A DNA stretch of 64,000 nucleotides from Caballeronia sp. M1242. Lineage in GTDB: Bacteria; Pseudomonadota; Gammaproteobacteria; Burkholderiales; Burkholderiaceae. Positions 1 to 8,386 of this stretch are shown here, piece after piece. The DNA lies in assembly GCF_017220215.1 (NCBI RefSeq), contig NZ_CP071129.1, forward strand, positions 806,001 to 870,000. The letters run 5' to 3'. Position numbers and translations under genes: made by a program. The notes below the pieces were generated by a model that worked only from the letters and a program-made list of their open reading frames with translations, was not told where the DNA came from and searched no databases. The first letter of the stretch is position 1, and each line of letters begins with the position of its first letter.

Positions 1-834
1 CAATCGCCGCTGCGCTCGCTCGCGCAGGCGGTCGCGCGCTTCGGACGCGGGCAGCCCACGCCGCCGGTGCCCGAGCGCGGCCCGCGCGAGTTGCGCCAGC
101 TCACACACGGTTTCAATCAGATGGTGCGCGAAGTGTCGCAAAGCGAGAGCGACCGCGCGGTGATGCTGGCGGGCGTCGCGCACGATCTGAAGACGCCGCT
201 TGCGCGCCTGCGCCTGCGCGCCGAAATGATGGACGACGAAAAGACGCGCGACGGCGTGGTGCGCGACGTCGATTCCATGGCGCATATCGTCGATCAGTTT
301 CTGGTCTTCGCGCACGACCGACCGGACGGCAGCGAGCCGGTCGCGGTGGATCAGCAGTGCGAGCGCGTCGCGCGGGCGTATCGCGCGGTCGCACCGGGCG
401 CGGATACCGTGCGCCTGAAGCTCGAAGCGGGGCCGGGCTTCGTGTTGCCGGCCGCGACGCTCGACCGCCTGCTCTCCAACTTGCTGGATAACGCGCACGC
501 TTACGGCGCGCCGCCCATCGTCATCGAGACGCGGCGCGAGGCGAAAGGCTGGGTGCTGTCCGTGTCGGACCACGGCAAGGGCATTGCGCCCAACGACCTC
601 ATCAAGGCGAGCCGCCCGTTCGTGCGGCTCGATCCGGCGCGCGGCGGCAGCGGGCATAGCGGCCTCGGACTCGCCATCGTGGAGCGGCTCGCGCGGCGCG
701 CGGGCGGCGAGTGCGAGATCGGCAATCAGGTCGATGGCGGCTTGCGGGTCGCGATGACCTTCCCGTTCGATCCCGCCGCGCGGACGGTCACGGCGCGCCG
801 CGCCGGATCGCCGCACGAGGAGCGCGCGTTCTGA
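1..834 (+). CDS. Sensor histidine kinase, C-terminal part (EnvZ-like)
   Basis: The reading frame is open from the first base of the window, so the N-terminal sensor and membrane part lies outside. What remains starts in a HAMP-like linker (ELRQLTHGFNQM), continues into a HisKA dimerisation helix with the phospho-acceptor His in the VAHDLKTPLARLR motif, and ends in a HATPase domain with N box (LLDNAHAYG), G1 (DHGKGI) and G2 (GHSGLGLAIVERL). This is the layout of class I EnvZ-type kinases, which autophosphorylate and pass phosphate to an OmpR-type regulator. The partner regulator would be expected upstream and is not visible. A GTG at base 67 could be mistaken for the start but the homology runs through it. 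The last 20 or so residues after the HATPase domain are Arg-rich and unremarkable. Confidence 0.9.
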   Translation, partial: QSPLRSLAQAVARFGRGQPTPPVPERGPRELRQLTHGFNQMVREVSQSESDRAVMLAGVAHDLKTPLARLRLRAEMMDDEKTRDGVVRDVDSMAHIVDQFLVFAHDRPDGSEPVAVDQQCERVARAYRAVAPGADTVRLKLEAGPGFVLPAATLDRLLSNLLDNAHAYGAPPIVIETRREAKGWVLSVSDHGKGIAPNDLIKASRPFVRLDPARGGSGHSGLGLAIVERLARRAGGECEIGNQVDGGLRVAMTFPFDPAARTVTARRAGSPHEERAF

Positions 835-858
835 CCACGCGCGCGTCTTCGGCAAGGC

Positions 859-1122
859 TCAGTCGAACAGCGTCTGAAGCGCCGAGGCCGCCTCGCTATC
901 TACCGTGTTGTACGTCACGGTGGACGCCTCGAAGATGTAGTGCGTCGTGTACTTGCCGAGCCGCGACAGGATTTCCTCCTGAATCACTTCCGGCGCGAGG
1001 TCGATTTTCAGATACCACGCGGTGGACGACAGCCGCGTCTGGAACGACCCGTACTCCGCGAGCAATTGGTCGAACGTTTCAGCATCCTGATCGCGGCACA
1101 CGATGACCAGATTTCCCTTCAT
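859..1122 (-). CDS. Small conserved-looking protein of unknown function
   Basis: An 87-residue protein starting MKGNLVIVCRDQD and ending in a Thr/Ala/Leu-rich tail. I do not recognise the family. The alternation of a short hydrophobic strand (NLVIVC), helix (AETFDQLLAEYG), strand (AWYLKIDL) and helix (IQEEILSRLGKY) suggests a small alpha/beta, possibly ferredoxin-like, cytoplasmic fold; that is inference. The start was chosen because GGGAGGA lies six bases upstream of this ATG, while a longer in-frame version to base 1185 has no ribosome-binding site. It converges on the sensor-kinase gene (25-base gap) and is followed downstream by nothing on its own strand, so it looks monocistronic. Confidence 0.7.
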   Translation of the reverse strand: MKGNLVIVCRDQDAETFDQLLAEYGSFQTRLSSTAWYLKIDLAPEVIQEEILSRLGKYTTHYIFEASTVTYNTVDSEAASALQTLFD

Positions 1123-1218
1123 GCATTCCTCCCGATAACAGCCACGCAGTCGATACCCAAGAACCGATGATACCTGCGCGGACATGTCCGTGTGGCGACG
1201 AGGGGGAAGCCGGCGGCG

Positions 1219-2901
1219 CTACTTGCCGGCGAGCGAGTCTTCGGTGTGGCGCGTGGCCGGCGGGTCGGCGGGGCGCACTTCGCTGCGGTCGCGCCCGCGC
1301 GACTTGGCCTCGTAGAGCGCGAGATCGGCGCGCGAGAGCATCCATTCGAGCGCGTCGTCGCTCGCCTGTTCGGTGATGCCGATGCTCACCGAAAGCACCG
1401 CATCGTCCGGCAAATGCGCGCAGTGCTCGTGATGAAAGCGCTTGCGCAGCCGTTCGAGCACGGCTTGCGCGTCGGCGAGCGACGTCTGCGGCAGCAGAAT
1501 GCCGAACTCCTCGCCGCCGAGCCGCCCGATCGCGTCGCTCGGACGAAGCTGCTCGCGGCAGACTTCCGCGAAATGCTCGAGCGCGCGATCACCCGAGGCG
1601 TGCCCATAGCGGTCGTTGATCTGCTTGAAATGGTCGAGATCGGCGATGGCGACCGACAGCGGCGTGCCGGTCGAGCGAGCCAGTTCGACCTCTTGCCGCA
1701 GCGTGTCGAGGAAATAGCGGCGCGACAGGGCGCCCGTGAGCGCGTCGTGGCGCGCTTCCGCCGACAAGAGCGTATTGGCCGATTGCAACTGCTCCGCGAG
1801 ATCACGCGTTGCGCGATGCAGCCTGCGCTCGCGCGAATAGGAGGTGGCGATCACCACGGCGAGCGTCACGACGCCGAGCATCGTGAGGAACACGAGCAGG
1901 CGGTCGCGGCTATGGTTGCGCGTGATTTCGGTCCAACTGGTGAGCGGGTGGACGATATGCGCCGACAAGCCCGAGTTGAGGCCGGTGCGCTCGTCGTACA
2001 GCGAGGGCACGGTTTCGCCGTTGACGGCGAAGAAGCCCTTCGCGAGCGCGGGCGCGAGCCAGGGCGCCGACTGCCGCATGCGCTCGCCGACGTTTTCGAT
2101 GCGCAAAGGCGCGAACGCGTCGCGTCGATAGTGTTCGAGGCGCTCGCGGGCGGTCATGCGCGCGATAGCCGCATCCGGCATCGCCTGATATTCGAGCCGG
2201 CCGTCGTGCGCCATCACCACGACGCCGTTCTCGTCGGTGACGAAGGTTCCGGGGCGCGACACCCAGTGCCGCAACCGGTCGATGCTCACCTTCGCGATCA
2301 CCGCGCCGACCAAGAGCCCGTCCTGGTACACGGGCGCGGCGATGAAGATGCCCGGTTCGGCCGACAGCCGGCCGACGCCGTACATTTCGACGAAACCGCC
2401 GAGCAGCGCCCGCACGACATAGGCCCGGCCGCTCATGTCGTAGCCGATGAAGCTGTTGTCTTCGCCCGCGTTGCTCGACGCAATGCAGTAACCCTGTTCG
2501 TTCACGAGCCAGAGGGAGTCGAGTCCGGAGAAGCCCTGCGCGTCGTGCAGGAAGCGGTTCACCTTGTCGAGTCCGGGCCGGGCCATCCATTGCTCGCGCC
2601 GCACGGTTTCCGTCGCCTTCACGCTCGACGCGTAACGCCGCGACTCCGACAGCGCGCGCTGCATGACGTCCATCTGCGCGAGCGTCGCGGGAATGGCGCG
2701 GGACATGGCGAGGTCGCTCGCGATGATCTGCGCCATGTTGTCGACGATGGAAGCCGCCATCTGCCGTTCGGTGCGCACGGTGGCGGCCATCTCCTGCTGT
2801 ACCATGCGGTCCGACAGCAGGCCGGCGGCGACCCAGCACCCGAGCGCGAGCAACGCGAGGCAAAGCGTCGCGATGGCACGGTGCAGGAGGAGCTTTTTCA
2901 T
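1219..2901 (-). CDS. Membrane-bound diguanylate cyclase with periplasmic Cache-type sensor
   Basis: A 560-residue protein with a first membrane helix at about residues 8-27, a long periplasmic region of about 300 residues resembling a double Cache sensor (motifs such as SLWLVNEQGYCIASS and FITAPVYQDG-like strands), a second membrane helix near 340-360, a coiled-coil linker (RDLAEQLQSANTLLSAEAR) and a C-terminal GGDEF domain. The catalytic signature is GGEEF in IGRLGGEEFG, and an RxxD inhibitory site (RPSD) sits five residues before it, so an active, product-inhibited cyclase making c-di-GMP from two GTP is expected. The ATG at 2901 is preceded by an AGGAGGAG-type ribosome-binding site; longer in-frame extensions are Arg-rich and unlikely. 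No phosphodiesterase or PilZ gene is adjacent; another c-di-GMP enzyme lies at 49366-51804. Confidence 0.92.
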   Translation of the reverse strand: MKKLLLHRAIATLCLALLALGCWVAAGLLSDRMVQQEMAATVRTERQMAASIVDNMAQIIASDLAMSRAIPATLAQMDVMQRALSESRRYASSVKATETVRREQWMARPGLDKVNRFLHDAQGFSGLDSLWLVNEQGYCIASSNAGEDNSFIGYDMSGRAYVVRALLGGFVEMYGVGRLSAEPGIFIAAPVYQDGLLVGAVIAKVSIDRLRHWVSRPGTFVTDENGVVVMAHDGRLEYQAMPDAAIARMTARERLEHYRRDAFAPLRIENVGERMRQSAPWLAPALAKGFFAVNGETVPSLYDERTGLNSGLSAHIVHPLTSWTEITRNHSRDRLLVFLTMLGVVTLAVVIATSYSRERRLHRATRDLAEQLQSANTLLSAEARHDALTGALSRRYFLDTLRQEVELARSTGTPLSVAIADLDHFKQINDRYGHASGDRALEHFAEVCREQLRPSDAIGRLGGEEFGILLPQTSLADAQAVLERLRKRFHHEHCAHLPDDAVLSVSIGITEQASDDALEWMLSRADLALYEAKSRGRDRSEVRPADPPATRHTEDSLAGK

Positions 2902-3724
2902 CGGTCTGGCCCGTGTCGCGGCGTCACGCCGCGGCCATCGGGTGTTCGGCGCGTGCCCGCGACGCGGCCGCGAGAAGCTGAGCGCCAAGCGTGGCCGATT
3001 CCGATTCGCGCGGGGACTCGCCGACACCGGCCAAAAACGCGATAATCGCCGCCCTGAGGCGGGCGGTCAGCCGGCTTGCCCGGGCGCGTTCATTGCGTCT
3101 GTCAGGCGCGGCGGCGGTCTGTGCATGCGCGCGAGCTTCGGGCGTGCGGCCAGAAAGGTGTCTCGTGTCCGTCGGACGGCCTTCCGACTCGTTCTTGGCG
3201 TCTCGCATTGCATCGGCGCTCATTTATTGTTTGTGACAAGCCCAGATTGGACGATGTTTTTCGTCGTCTATCAAGCGCCTTATTAATGCGAACGGCGTTC
3301 GCCCAACACATTGCCTCGCAACCGCGCGGTTTGCTTGCCGCGGCGGCTCGCTTGTGCCTGCATTCGGCGCGATGGCGGGCCGAAAGCGCGCTGCAAGGAT
3401 GAAGCGGCGCGCGCCGGTTTGCGCCGGCCCTTCAGTTCGGCCCGGCCGTGCCGATGAGCAACAGAAGCCGCACGCCGCGAGCGCAAAGTTCGGCGCGAAG
3501 GTTGTGCCTGTCATCGTGAGTGGTGTAGTGTCGCTCGGTTCAGCGCGAGCGCGTGTCGTCCGGCGGGCGGCCGGACGCGTTGAACCTGTTGAACCCGTCG
3601 TGCGCCATCGCGCGCCGTCGCGGCAACGAAGGTGAGGGGGCTCGCCCGGACGACGGCACTAGCCGTCTCGAGCATCATCCGCGCCGTGCGCGGTCGTAAC
3701 ACAGCCTTACGGGGAGGGCCTTGA
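2902..3724. other. Gene-free stretch of 823 bases
   Basis: No reading frame here has a convincing ribosome-binding site, family resemblance or Burkholderia-like codon bias; the open frames are short and Arg/Ala-rich, as expected by chance at this GC content. The stretch must contain the promoter of the diguanylate cyclase (left side, leftward) and of the ABC transporter operon (right side, rightward). The centre (about 3210-3300) is distinctly more AT-rich than its surroundings and holds a perfect inverted repeat GCGAAC-GGC-GTTCGC at 3288-3302. I cannot assign a function to it; a small RNA or regulatory region is possible. Confidence 0.5.
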
Positions 3725-5476
3725 ATGGAATTTGGTTTCAATCTGAATCGCACGGCGAACGCGTCCGCCTGGCGGCTCCTGCCCAACCGCTGGGACTTCG
3801 TGGCGTTCCCGATGATTATCTGCATCATCGCGCTCGCCGCTGTCGGCTTTCACGAAACGCTCGCGCCTATCTCGACCCTGCAGACGCAGGCGATCTCGCT
3901 CGACCCCGCGAATCTCCCCGAATATGCGTTGCGAACGACCTTGCGCATGCTGGCCGCGATGGTCGCGTCACTCGTCTTCACGCTCGCCTACGGCACGCTC
4001 GCCGCGAAGAGCCGGCGCGCGTCGCTCGTGCTCGTGCCGATTCTCGACATCCTTCAGTCGGTGCCGGTGCTCGGCTACATCTCTTTTACCGTCACGTTCT
4101 TTCTCGCGCTTTTCCCGGGGCGCGTGATCGGCGCGGAGTGCGCGGCCATTTTCGCGATCTTCACGAGCCAGGCGTGGAACATGACGTTCAGCTTCTACCA
4201 GTCGCTGCGCACGGTGCCGCGCGACCTGGACGAAGTCTCGCGCGGCTTTCACCTGACCAACTGGCAACGCTTCTGGAAGCTCGAAGTGCCGTTCTCGATG
4301 CCCGGCCTCATCTGGAACATGATGATGTCGATGTCGGGCGGCTGGTTCTTCGTCGTGGCGTCGGAGGCGATCACGGTCGGCAATCGCAGCATCGTGCTGC
4401 CGGGCATCGGCGCGTATCTCGCGGCGGCCATCGGCGAGCGCAACCTCGGCGCGATCGGCTGGGTGATTCTCGCGATGACCGTCGTGATTCTCGCCTACGA
4501 CCAGTTGATGTTCCGCCCGCTCGTCGCGTGGGCGGACAAGTTCCGCATGGAGAACACGAGTTCGGGCAACGCGCCGGAGTCGTGGCTGCTCGACCTGATT
4601 CGCCGCACGCGCCTGATTCACCGCCTGCTCGTGCCGGCGGGATGGATTCTCGCCAAAGCGGCGCGCGTGCCGATCAGACTGCCGTCGCTGCAAGGCGTGA
4701 AGCTGCCGCTGCGCGCGCCGGTGTCGTCGACGCGCGCCGGCGATATCGCCTGGGGCGCGGCGGTGCTCGTGATTACCGCGTACGTGGTCTGGAAGGTGGT
4801 GTCGTTCGTCGCGACGGGCGTCACCTGGGGCGAAGTCGGACACGTCTTCGTGCTCGGTTTTATCACGCTGCTGCGCGTGGTGGTGCTGATCGCGATTGCC
4901 TCGGTGATCTGGGTGCCGATCGGCGTGCTCATCGGCCTGCGCCCGGCGCTCGCCGAGAAGTTCCAGCCGCTCGCGCAGTTCCTCGCGGCCTTTCCGGCGA
5001 ACCTGCTGTTTCCGGTGTTCGTCGTCGTGATCGTGCGCTGGCATCTGAACCCGGATATATGGCTGTCGCCGCTCATCGTGCTCGGGACGCAGTGGTATAT
5101 CCTTTTCAACGTGATCGCGGGCGCGTCGGCTTATCCGAACGATTACCGCGAAGCCGCGACGAACTTCCAGATTCGCGGCTGGCAGTGGTGGAAGAAGGCC
5201 ATGCTGCCGGGCATTTTCCCGTACTACGTCACCGGCGCGATCACCGCTTCGGGCGGCGCGTGGAACGCGAGCATCGTCGCGGAAGCGGTGTCGTGGGGCA
5301 AGACCAGCGTCGTCGCGCACGGACTGGGCGCCTATATCGCGCAGAACACGGCCGATGGCGACTACCCGAAGATCATTCTCGGCATCGCGGTGATGTCGCT
5401 CTTCGTGACGCTGTTCAACCGCCTGTTGTGGCGCCCGCTGTACGCCTACGCCGAAGCGCGGCTTCGACTGGATTGA
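3725..5476 (+). CDS. ABC transporter permease with two BPD-type permease domains (NitT/TauT-like)
   Basis: A 583-residue inner-membrane protein made of two consecutive binding-protein-dependent permease units, roughly residues 60-280 and 350-575, each with about six membrane helices and an EAA-like loop contacting the ATPase (around EVSRGFHLTNWQRFWKLEVPFSMPG and EAATNFQIRGWQWWKKAMLPG). Permeases of nitrate/taurine/sulfonate type usually have one such unit and act as dimers; here both halves are in one chain. The ATG follows GGGGAGGGCC. The ATPase gene begins 12 bases after the stop, so the two form one operon. No periplasmic binding protein is encoded nearby, so the substrate cannot be named; organic sulfur, nitrate and cation-type substrates are all possible for this superfamily. 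Confidence 0.9.
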   Translation: MEFGFNLNRTANASAWRLLPNRWDFVAFPMIICIIALAAVGFHETLAPISTLQTQAISLDPANLPEYALRTTLRMLAAMVASLVFTLAYGTLAAKSRRASLVLVPILDILQSVPVLGYISFTVTFFLALFPGRVIGAECAAIFAIFTSQAWNMTFSFYQSLRTVPRDLDEVSRGFHLTNWQRFWKLEVPFSMPGLIWNMMMSMSGGWFFVVASEAITVGNRSIVLPGIGAYLAAAIGERNLGAIGWVILAMTVVILAYDQLMFRPLVAWADKFRMENTSSGNAPESWLLDLIRRTRLIHRLLVPAGWILAKAARVPIRLPSLQGVKLPLRAPVSSTRAGDIAWGAAVLVITAYVVWKVVSFVATGVTWGEVGHVFVLGFITLLRVVVLIAIASVIWVPIGVLIGLRPALAEKFQPLAQFLAAFPANLLFPVFVVVIVRWHLNPDIWLSPLIVLGTQWYILFNVIAGASAYPNDYREAATNFQIRGWQWWKKAMLPGIFPYYVTGAITASGGAWNASIVAEAVSWGKTSVVAHGLGAYIAQNTADGDYPKIILGIAVMSLFVTLFNRLLWRPLYAYAEARLRLD

Positions 5477-5488
5477 GGACGAGTTCCG

Positions 5489-6877
5489 ATGCAGAACCTT
5501 AAAAACACTCAGACGCCCGCCCAGCAGGCGGCGGTGCGCACTCCCGGCACGCCCGCCGGCGCGCCTGCGTCGGCGTCGCTGAAGCCGCCGCGTCTCGGCG
5601 CGGAGATTCTGCGCGTGCAGAACGTGAGCCGCGGCTTCAACAAGACGCAGGGCGAACTGCTCGTGCTCGACGACGCGAACCTCTCGCTGCGCGAAGGCGA
5701 GATCGTCGGTCTGCTCGGGCGCTCGGGCTCGGGCAAGTCGACGCTGCTGCGCATCATCGCCGGACTGATCGAGCCGACCGACGGCGAAGTGACCTATCTG
5801 AACGAGCCGTTGCGCGGCCCGGCGAAGGGCGTCGCGATGGTGTTCCAGACCTTCGCGCTCTTTCCGTGGCTGACCGTGCTGCAAAACGTGGAGGCCGGTC
5901 TCGAAGCGCAGGGCGTGGGCGCGCGAGAGCGCCGCGAGCGGGCGCTCGCCGCTATCGACCTGATCGGTCTGGACGGCTTCGAAAACGCCTATCCGCGCGA
6001 ATTGTCGGGCGGCATGCGGCAGCGCGTGGGCTTTGCGCGGGCGCTCGTCGTCGATCCGACGCTGCTCCTGATGGACGAGCCGTTTTCCGCGCTCGACGTG
6101 CTGACCGCCGAAAACCTGCGCACCGACTTGCTCGACTTGTGGACGCAGGGCCGTCTGCCGATCAAGTCCGTGCTGATCGTGACGCACAACATCGAAGAAG
6201 CGGTGTTCATGTGCGACCGCATTCTCGTGCTGTCGTCGAATCCCGGCCGCGTGATGGCCGAGATCAAGGTGCCGTTCAAGCACCCGCGCAACCGTCTGGA
6301 CCCGGCGTTCCGGCGCCTGGTGGACGACATCTACGCGAAGATGACTGCCCGTCAGCTCGACGACGCGAAGAGGAAGGGGCTGGAGTTGGGAAGCTGGCTG
6401 CCGTCCGTGTCGACGAACCTGATGGCCGGTCTCATCGAAACGCTCGCCGCCGAGCCGTACCACGGCCGCGCGGACATGCCGGAGATCGCGCGGACGCTGC
6501 ATCTGGAAGTGGACGACCTGTTCCCGATCGCCGAAGTGTTGCAACATCTCGGTTTCGCGGACGTGCGCGAAGGCGACATCTATCTGACGCCGCAGGCCCG
6601 CGTGTTCGCGGAATTCGGCACGCAGGAACGCAAGATGATGTTCGCCGAGCACTTGCTGCGGCACGTGCCGCTCGCCGCGCGCATCAAGAAGGTGCTCAAC
6701 GAGCGGCCGGGGCATCGCGCGCCGCGCGTGCGCTTCGAGCAGGAACTCGAAGACTTTCTCTCCGATAAAGCCGCGCAGGAGACGCTCGATGCGGTCATCG
6801 ACTGGGGACGTTACGGCGAGATCTTCTCGTATAACGACCAGACGGAGATGCTGAGTCTGGAGGATGTCGAGGCCTGA
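5489..6877 (+). CDS. ABC transporter ATP-binding protein with C-terminal AAA-associated domain
   Basis: A 462-residue ATPase for the preceding permease. After a Pro/Ala-rich leader of about 35 residues comes a complete nucleotide-binding domain: Walker A GRSGSGKST near residue 80, Q loop (MVFQTFALFPW), signature LSGGMRQR, Walker B LLLMDEPFSALD and the H loop (IVTHNIEEA). Residues from about 300 to the end form an extra domain resembling the AAA-associated C-terminal module found on some NitT/TauT ATPases (AEPYHGRADMPEIARTLHLE, then a winged-helix-like segment with LTPQARVFAEF). The module may sense a ligand or regulate coupling; its role is not established. A strong hairpin terminator lies about 110 bases downstream. 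Confidence 0.9.
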   Translation: MQNLKNTQTPAQQAAVRTPGTPAGAPASASLKPPRLGAEILRVQNVSRGFNKTQGELLVLDDANLSLREGEIVGLLGRSGSGKSTLLRIIAGLIEPTDGEVTYLNEPLRGPAKGVAMVFQTFALFPWLTVLQNVEAGLEAQGVGARERRERALAAIDLIGLDGFENAYPRELSGGMRQRVGFARALVVDPTLLLMDEPFSALDVLTAENLRTDLLDLWTQGRLPIKSVLIVTHNIEEAVFMCDRILVLSSNPGRVMAEIKVPFKHPRNRLDPAFRRLVDDIYAKMTARQLDDAKRKGLELGSWLPSVSTNLMAGLIETLAAEPYHGRADMPEIARTLHLEVDDLFPIAEVLQHLGFADVREGDIYLTPQARVFAEFGTQERKMMFAEHLLRHVPLAARIKKVLNERPGHRAPRVRFEQELEDFLSDKAAQETLDAVIDWGRYGEIFSYNDQTEMLSLEDVEA

Positions 6878-6990
6878 ACGGGCGGTTTGTCGCTCGGCTT
6901 TTGTGGCGTGGGTGCGTCTGCATCGTCGTCCTTCACCACGGAAAACGCGAGTAGACGCCCAAGCAGATTACGCGGTTCTATAGCCCAAAT

Positions 6991-7028
6991 AAAAAGCGCG
7001 GCTTCCGAAAATGGAAGCCGCGCTTTTT
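6991..7028. terminator. Bidirectional intrinsic terminator
   Basis: Perfect stem AAAAGCGCGGCTTCC / GGAAGCCGCGCTTTT with a six-base loop, with an A tract on the left and a T tract on the right. It can end the ABC transporter transcript from the left and the lipoprotein transcript (stop at 7054) from the right. Confidence 0.92.
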
Positions 7029-7053
7029 TGCGTACGCCGCGTGTGCTTTACGC

Positions 7054-7578
7054 CTACTGCAAATTCCCCCAACGCTCGACCGCTGGCTCTGCCGACGCCC
7101 ACTTCCAGCCTTCCGTCTGCTTGCACGCGCTCGCCACGAACCAGTCGGCGTGCGCGTTCGCATCGTCGCCGTCCACGACGGAGAACGCGAACTCCTTGCA
7201 GCTCGCGAGCGCGTTGTCGAACTCGCGCAGCACGCGCACATCGCCGTGGCCGTTTTCAATCGGCAACGTGTGCTTGACCTTCCACGGGCGCGTTTCGCCG
7301 ACGGCCGCAACGCCTGCCGCAGCCGCGATGGCTACTTGCTGATCCGTATGCAGCGACTTCGACACGCGCTTCACGGCTTCGTCGGTGGCGGCCTGCACCG
7401 CGATGCCGACGCCGATGCCGATCGCCGGATTCGTCGTCACCGCGCCTGTCGCGATGCCCGCGACCGCGCCTGTGGCCGCGCCGATGGACGCGCATCCGCT
7501 CATCGTCACGCACGCGGCGGCGACCGCCACGGCAAGCGAAAAGCGCAGCGCGGGATGAACTGCGAGCCGCACCGTCAT
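7054..7578 (-). CDS. Putative lipoprotein, paralogue of the upstream gene
   Basis: A 174-residue protein with an N-terminal signal ending in a lipobox-like VTMSGCAS, so a lipidated Cys near residue 28 and an outer-membrane or periplasmic location are likely. A Gly/Ala-rich helical segment (GAVAGIATGAVTTNPAIGIGVGIAV) follows, then a soluble C-terminal half ending KWASAEPAVERWGNLQ. That ending is nearly the same as in the gene upstream (KWASAEPATPRWGSLQ), and both share an xxCKExxFSV segment and paired Cys residues, so the two are tandem duplicates. The start ATG overlaps the stop of the upstream gene in an ATGA, so translation is coupled. Function unknown; the family resembles small Burkholderia lipoproteins with glycine-zipper segments. 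Confidence 0.85.
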   Translation of the reverse strand: MTVRLAVHPALRFSLAVAVAAACVTMSGCASIGAATGAVAGIATGAVTTNPAIGIGVGIAVQAATDEAVKRVSKSLHTDQQVAIAAAAGVAAVGETRPWKVKHTLPIENGHGDVRVLREFDNALASCKEFAFSVVDGDDANAHADWFVASACKQTEGWKWASAEPAVERWGNLQ

Positions 7579-8129
7579 TGCAGCGAGCCCCAACGCGGCG
7601 TGGCGGGTTCGGCCGACGCCCATTTCCACTTGGCTCCGTCACGGCAGACGGACGCGACGTAGAACGCGCTGTCGGCGGGGCGGTCCTTGGTGGCGTCGCG
7701 ATCGACGGAGAACACGATTTCCTTGCAGTCGAGCGCGCCGCTGCTGATCGTGCGGCTGACCGTCACGCGGCCTTTTTCGTCTTCTTCGAGCGGGATCGAA
7801 TGCGTCACGACCCACGGGGCCACCGCGCCCACCGCGAGCGGGCCGGCGACAGCCGCGATCTTGTCCTGCGTATCCGTGTGTACGATGCGCTGCGTATACT
7901 GCACGCCCGCCCGCGCCGCCGCTACCGCGCCTAAGCCGATGCCGGTCGCCACGGCGGCGTTGTCCGTCACCTTGGCCGCTACGGCCGCGCCCGCGATACC
8001 CGCGCCGGCTGTCGCGCCTTCGCTATAGAGGGAATTGCATCCGCTGAGCGTCAGGCACGCAATGACGCCGCTCGTGATCGCGGCGAGCGCGGCGGCGCGC
8101 TTGCCGCGCCGGGGGACACCAATCTGCAT
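7575..8129 (-). CDS. Putative lipoprotein, first gene of a coupled pair
   Basis: A 184-residue protein whose N terminus has a basic start, a hydrophobic helix and the lipobox LTLSGCNS (Cys near residue 31), followed by a Gly/Ala-rich segment (GAGIAGAAVAAKVTDNAAVATGIGLGAV) like a glycine zipper and a soluble domain with two Cys that could form a disulfide (DCKEIVFSV ... VASVCRDG). It is a diverged duplicate of the following gene. A -24/-12 sigma-54-type element lies at 8182-8196, giving a leader of about 40 bases. The pair would be co-transcribed and translationally coupled. Envelope stress or envelope stability roles are plausible because of the surrounding regulon, but nothing in the sequence proves this. 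Confidence 0.85.
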   Translation of the reverse strand: MQIGVPRRGKRAAALAAITSGVIACLTLSGCNSLYSEGATAGAGIAGAAVAAKVTDNAAVATGIGLGAVAAARAGVQYTQRIVHTDTQDKIAAVAGPLAVGAVAPWVVTHSIPLEEDEKGRVTVSRTISSGALDCKEIVFSVDRDATKDRPADSAFYVASVCRDGAKWKWASAEPATPRWGSLQ

Positions 8130-8181
8130 ATTGCTTTTCCTTCGTCTGCCGTTTTTTCTCGCTGCGGTCTTCCGAAAGGCC

Positions 8182-8196
8182 GCAGCCGACGTTCCT
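8182..8196 (-). promoter_or_regulatory. Candidate sigma-54 (-24/-12) promoter of the lipoprotein pair
   Basis: On the minus strand the element reads AGGAACGTCGGCTGC: GG and GC are separated by exactly ten bases as required by sigma-54, with GGAAC replacing the usual GGCAC and CTGC replacing TTGC. It ends 52 bases before the ATG at 8129. Direct repeats TTGCAAG-AAT-TTGCAAG-like at about 8277-8292 lie upstream and could be activator sites. It is one of the weaker matches in the set. Confidence 0.5.
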
Positions 8197-8386
8197 TCGA
8201 GCAGGCACTCGGATGCGAGTCCTGTCGCGGGCTTCGGGCATTTTGAAGCATGCCTCTAATTACCGCTTCGAGAAAATTGCAAGAATTTGCAAGCGGCGGG
8301 AACGCGTTGCGGATTTCGTAACGCGGGCCGTCTGAGAAGGACGCCGCGAGAGGCTGCGACGGCCTCCTGCGGCGGTGAGACGAGAA

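Noticed and set aside
3354-3635. Open frame of 93 codons before the ABC transporter.
   Set aside because: Arg-rich, no ribosome-binding site and no family resemblance; probably chance.
3968-6715. A 915-codon open frame on the minus strand opposite the ABC transporter genes.
   Set aside because: It is the antisense shadow of two well-supported genes; its product is Arg/His/Glu-rich without domains, as expected from the third-position GC bias.
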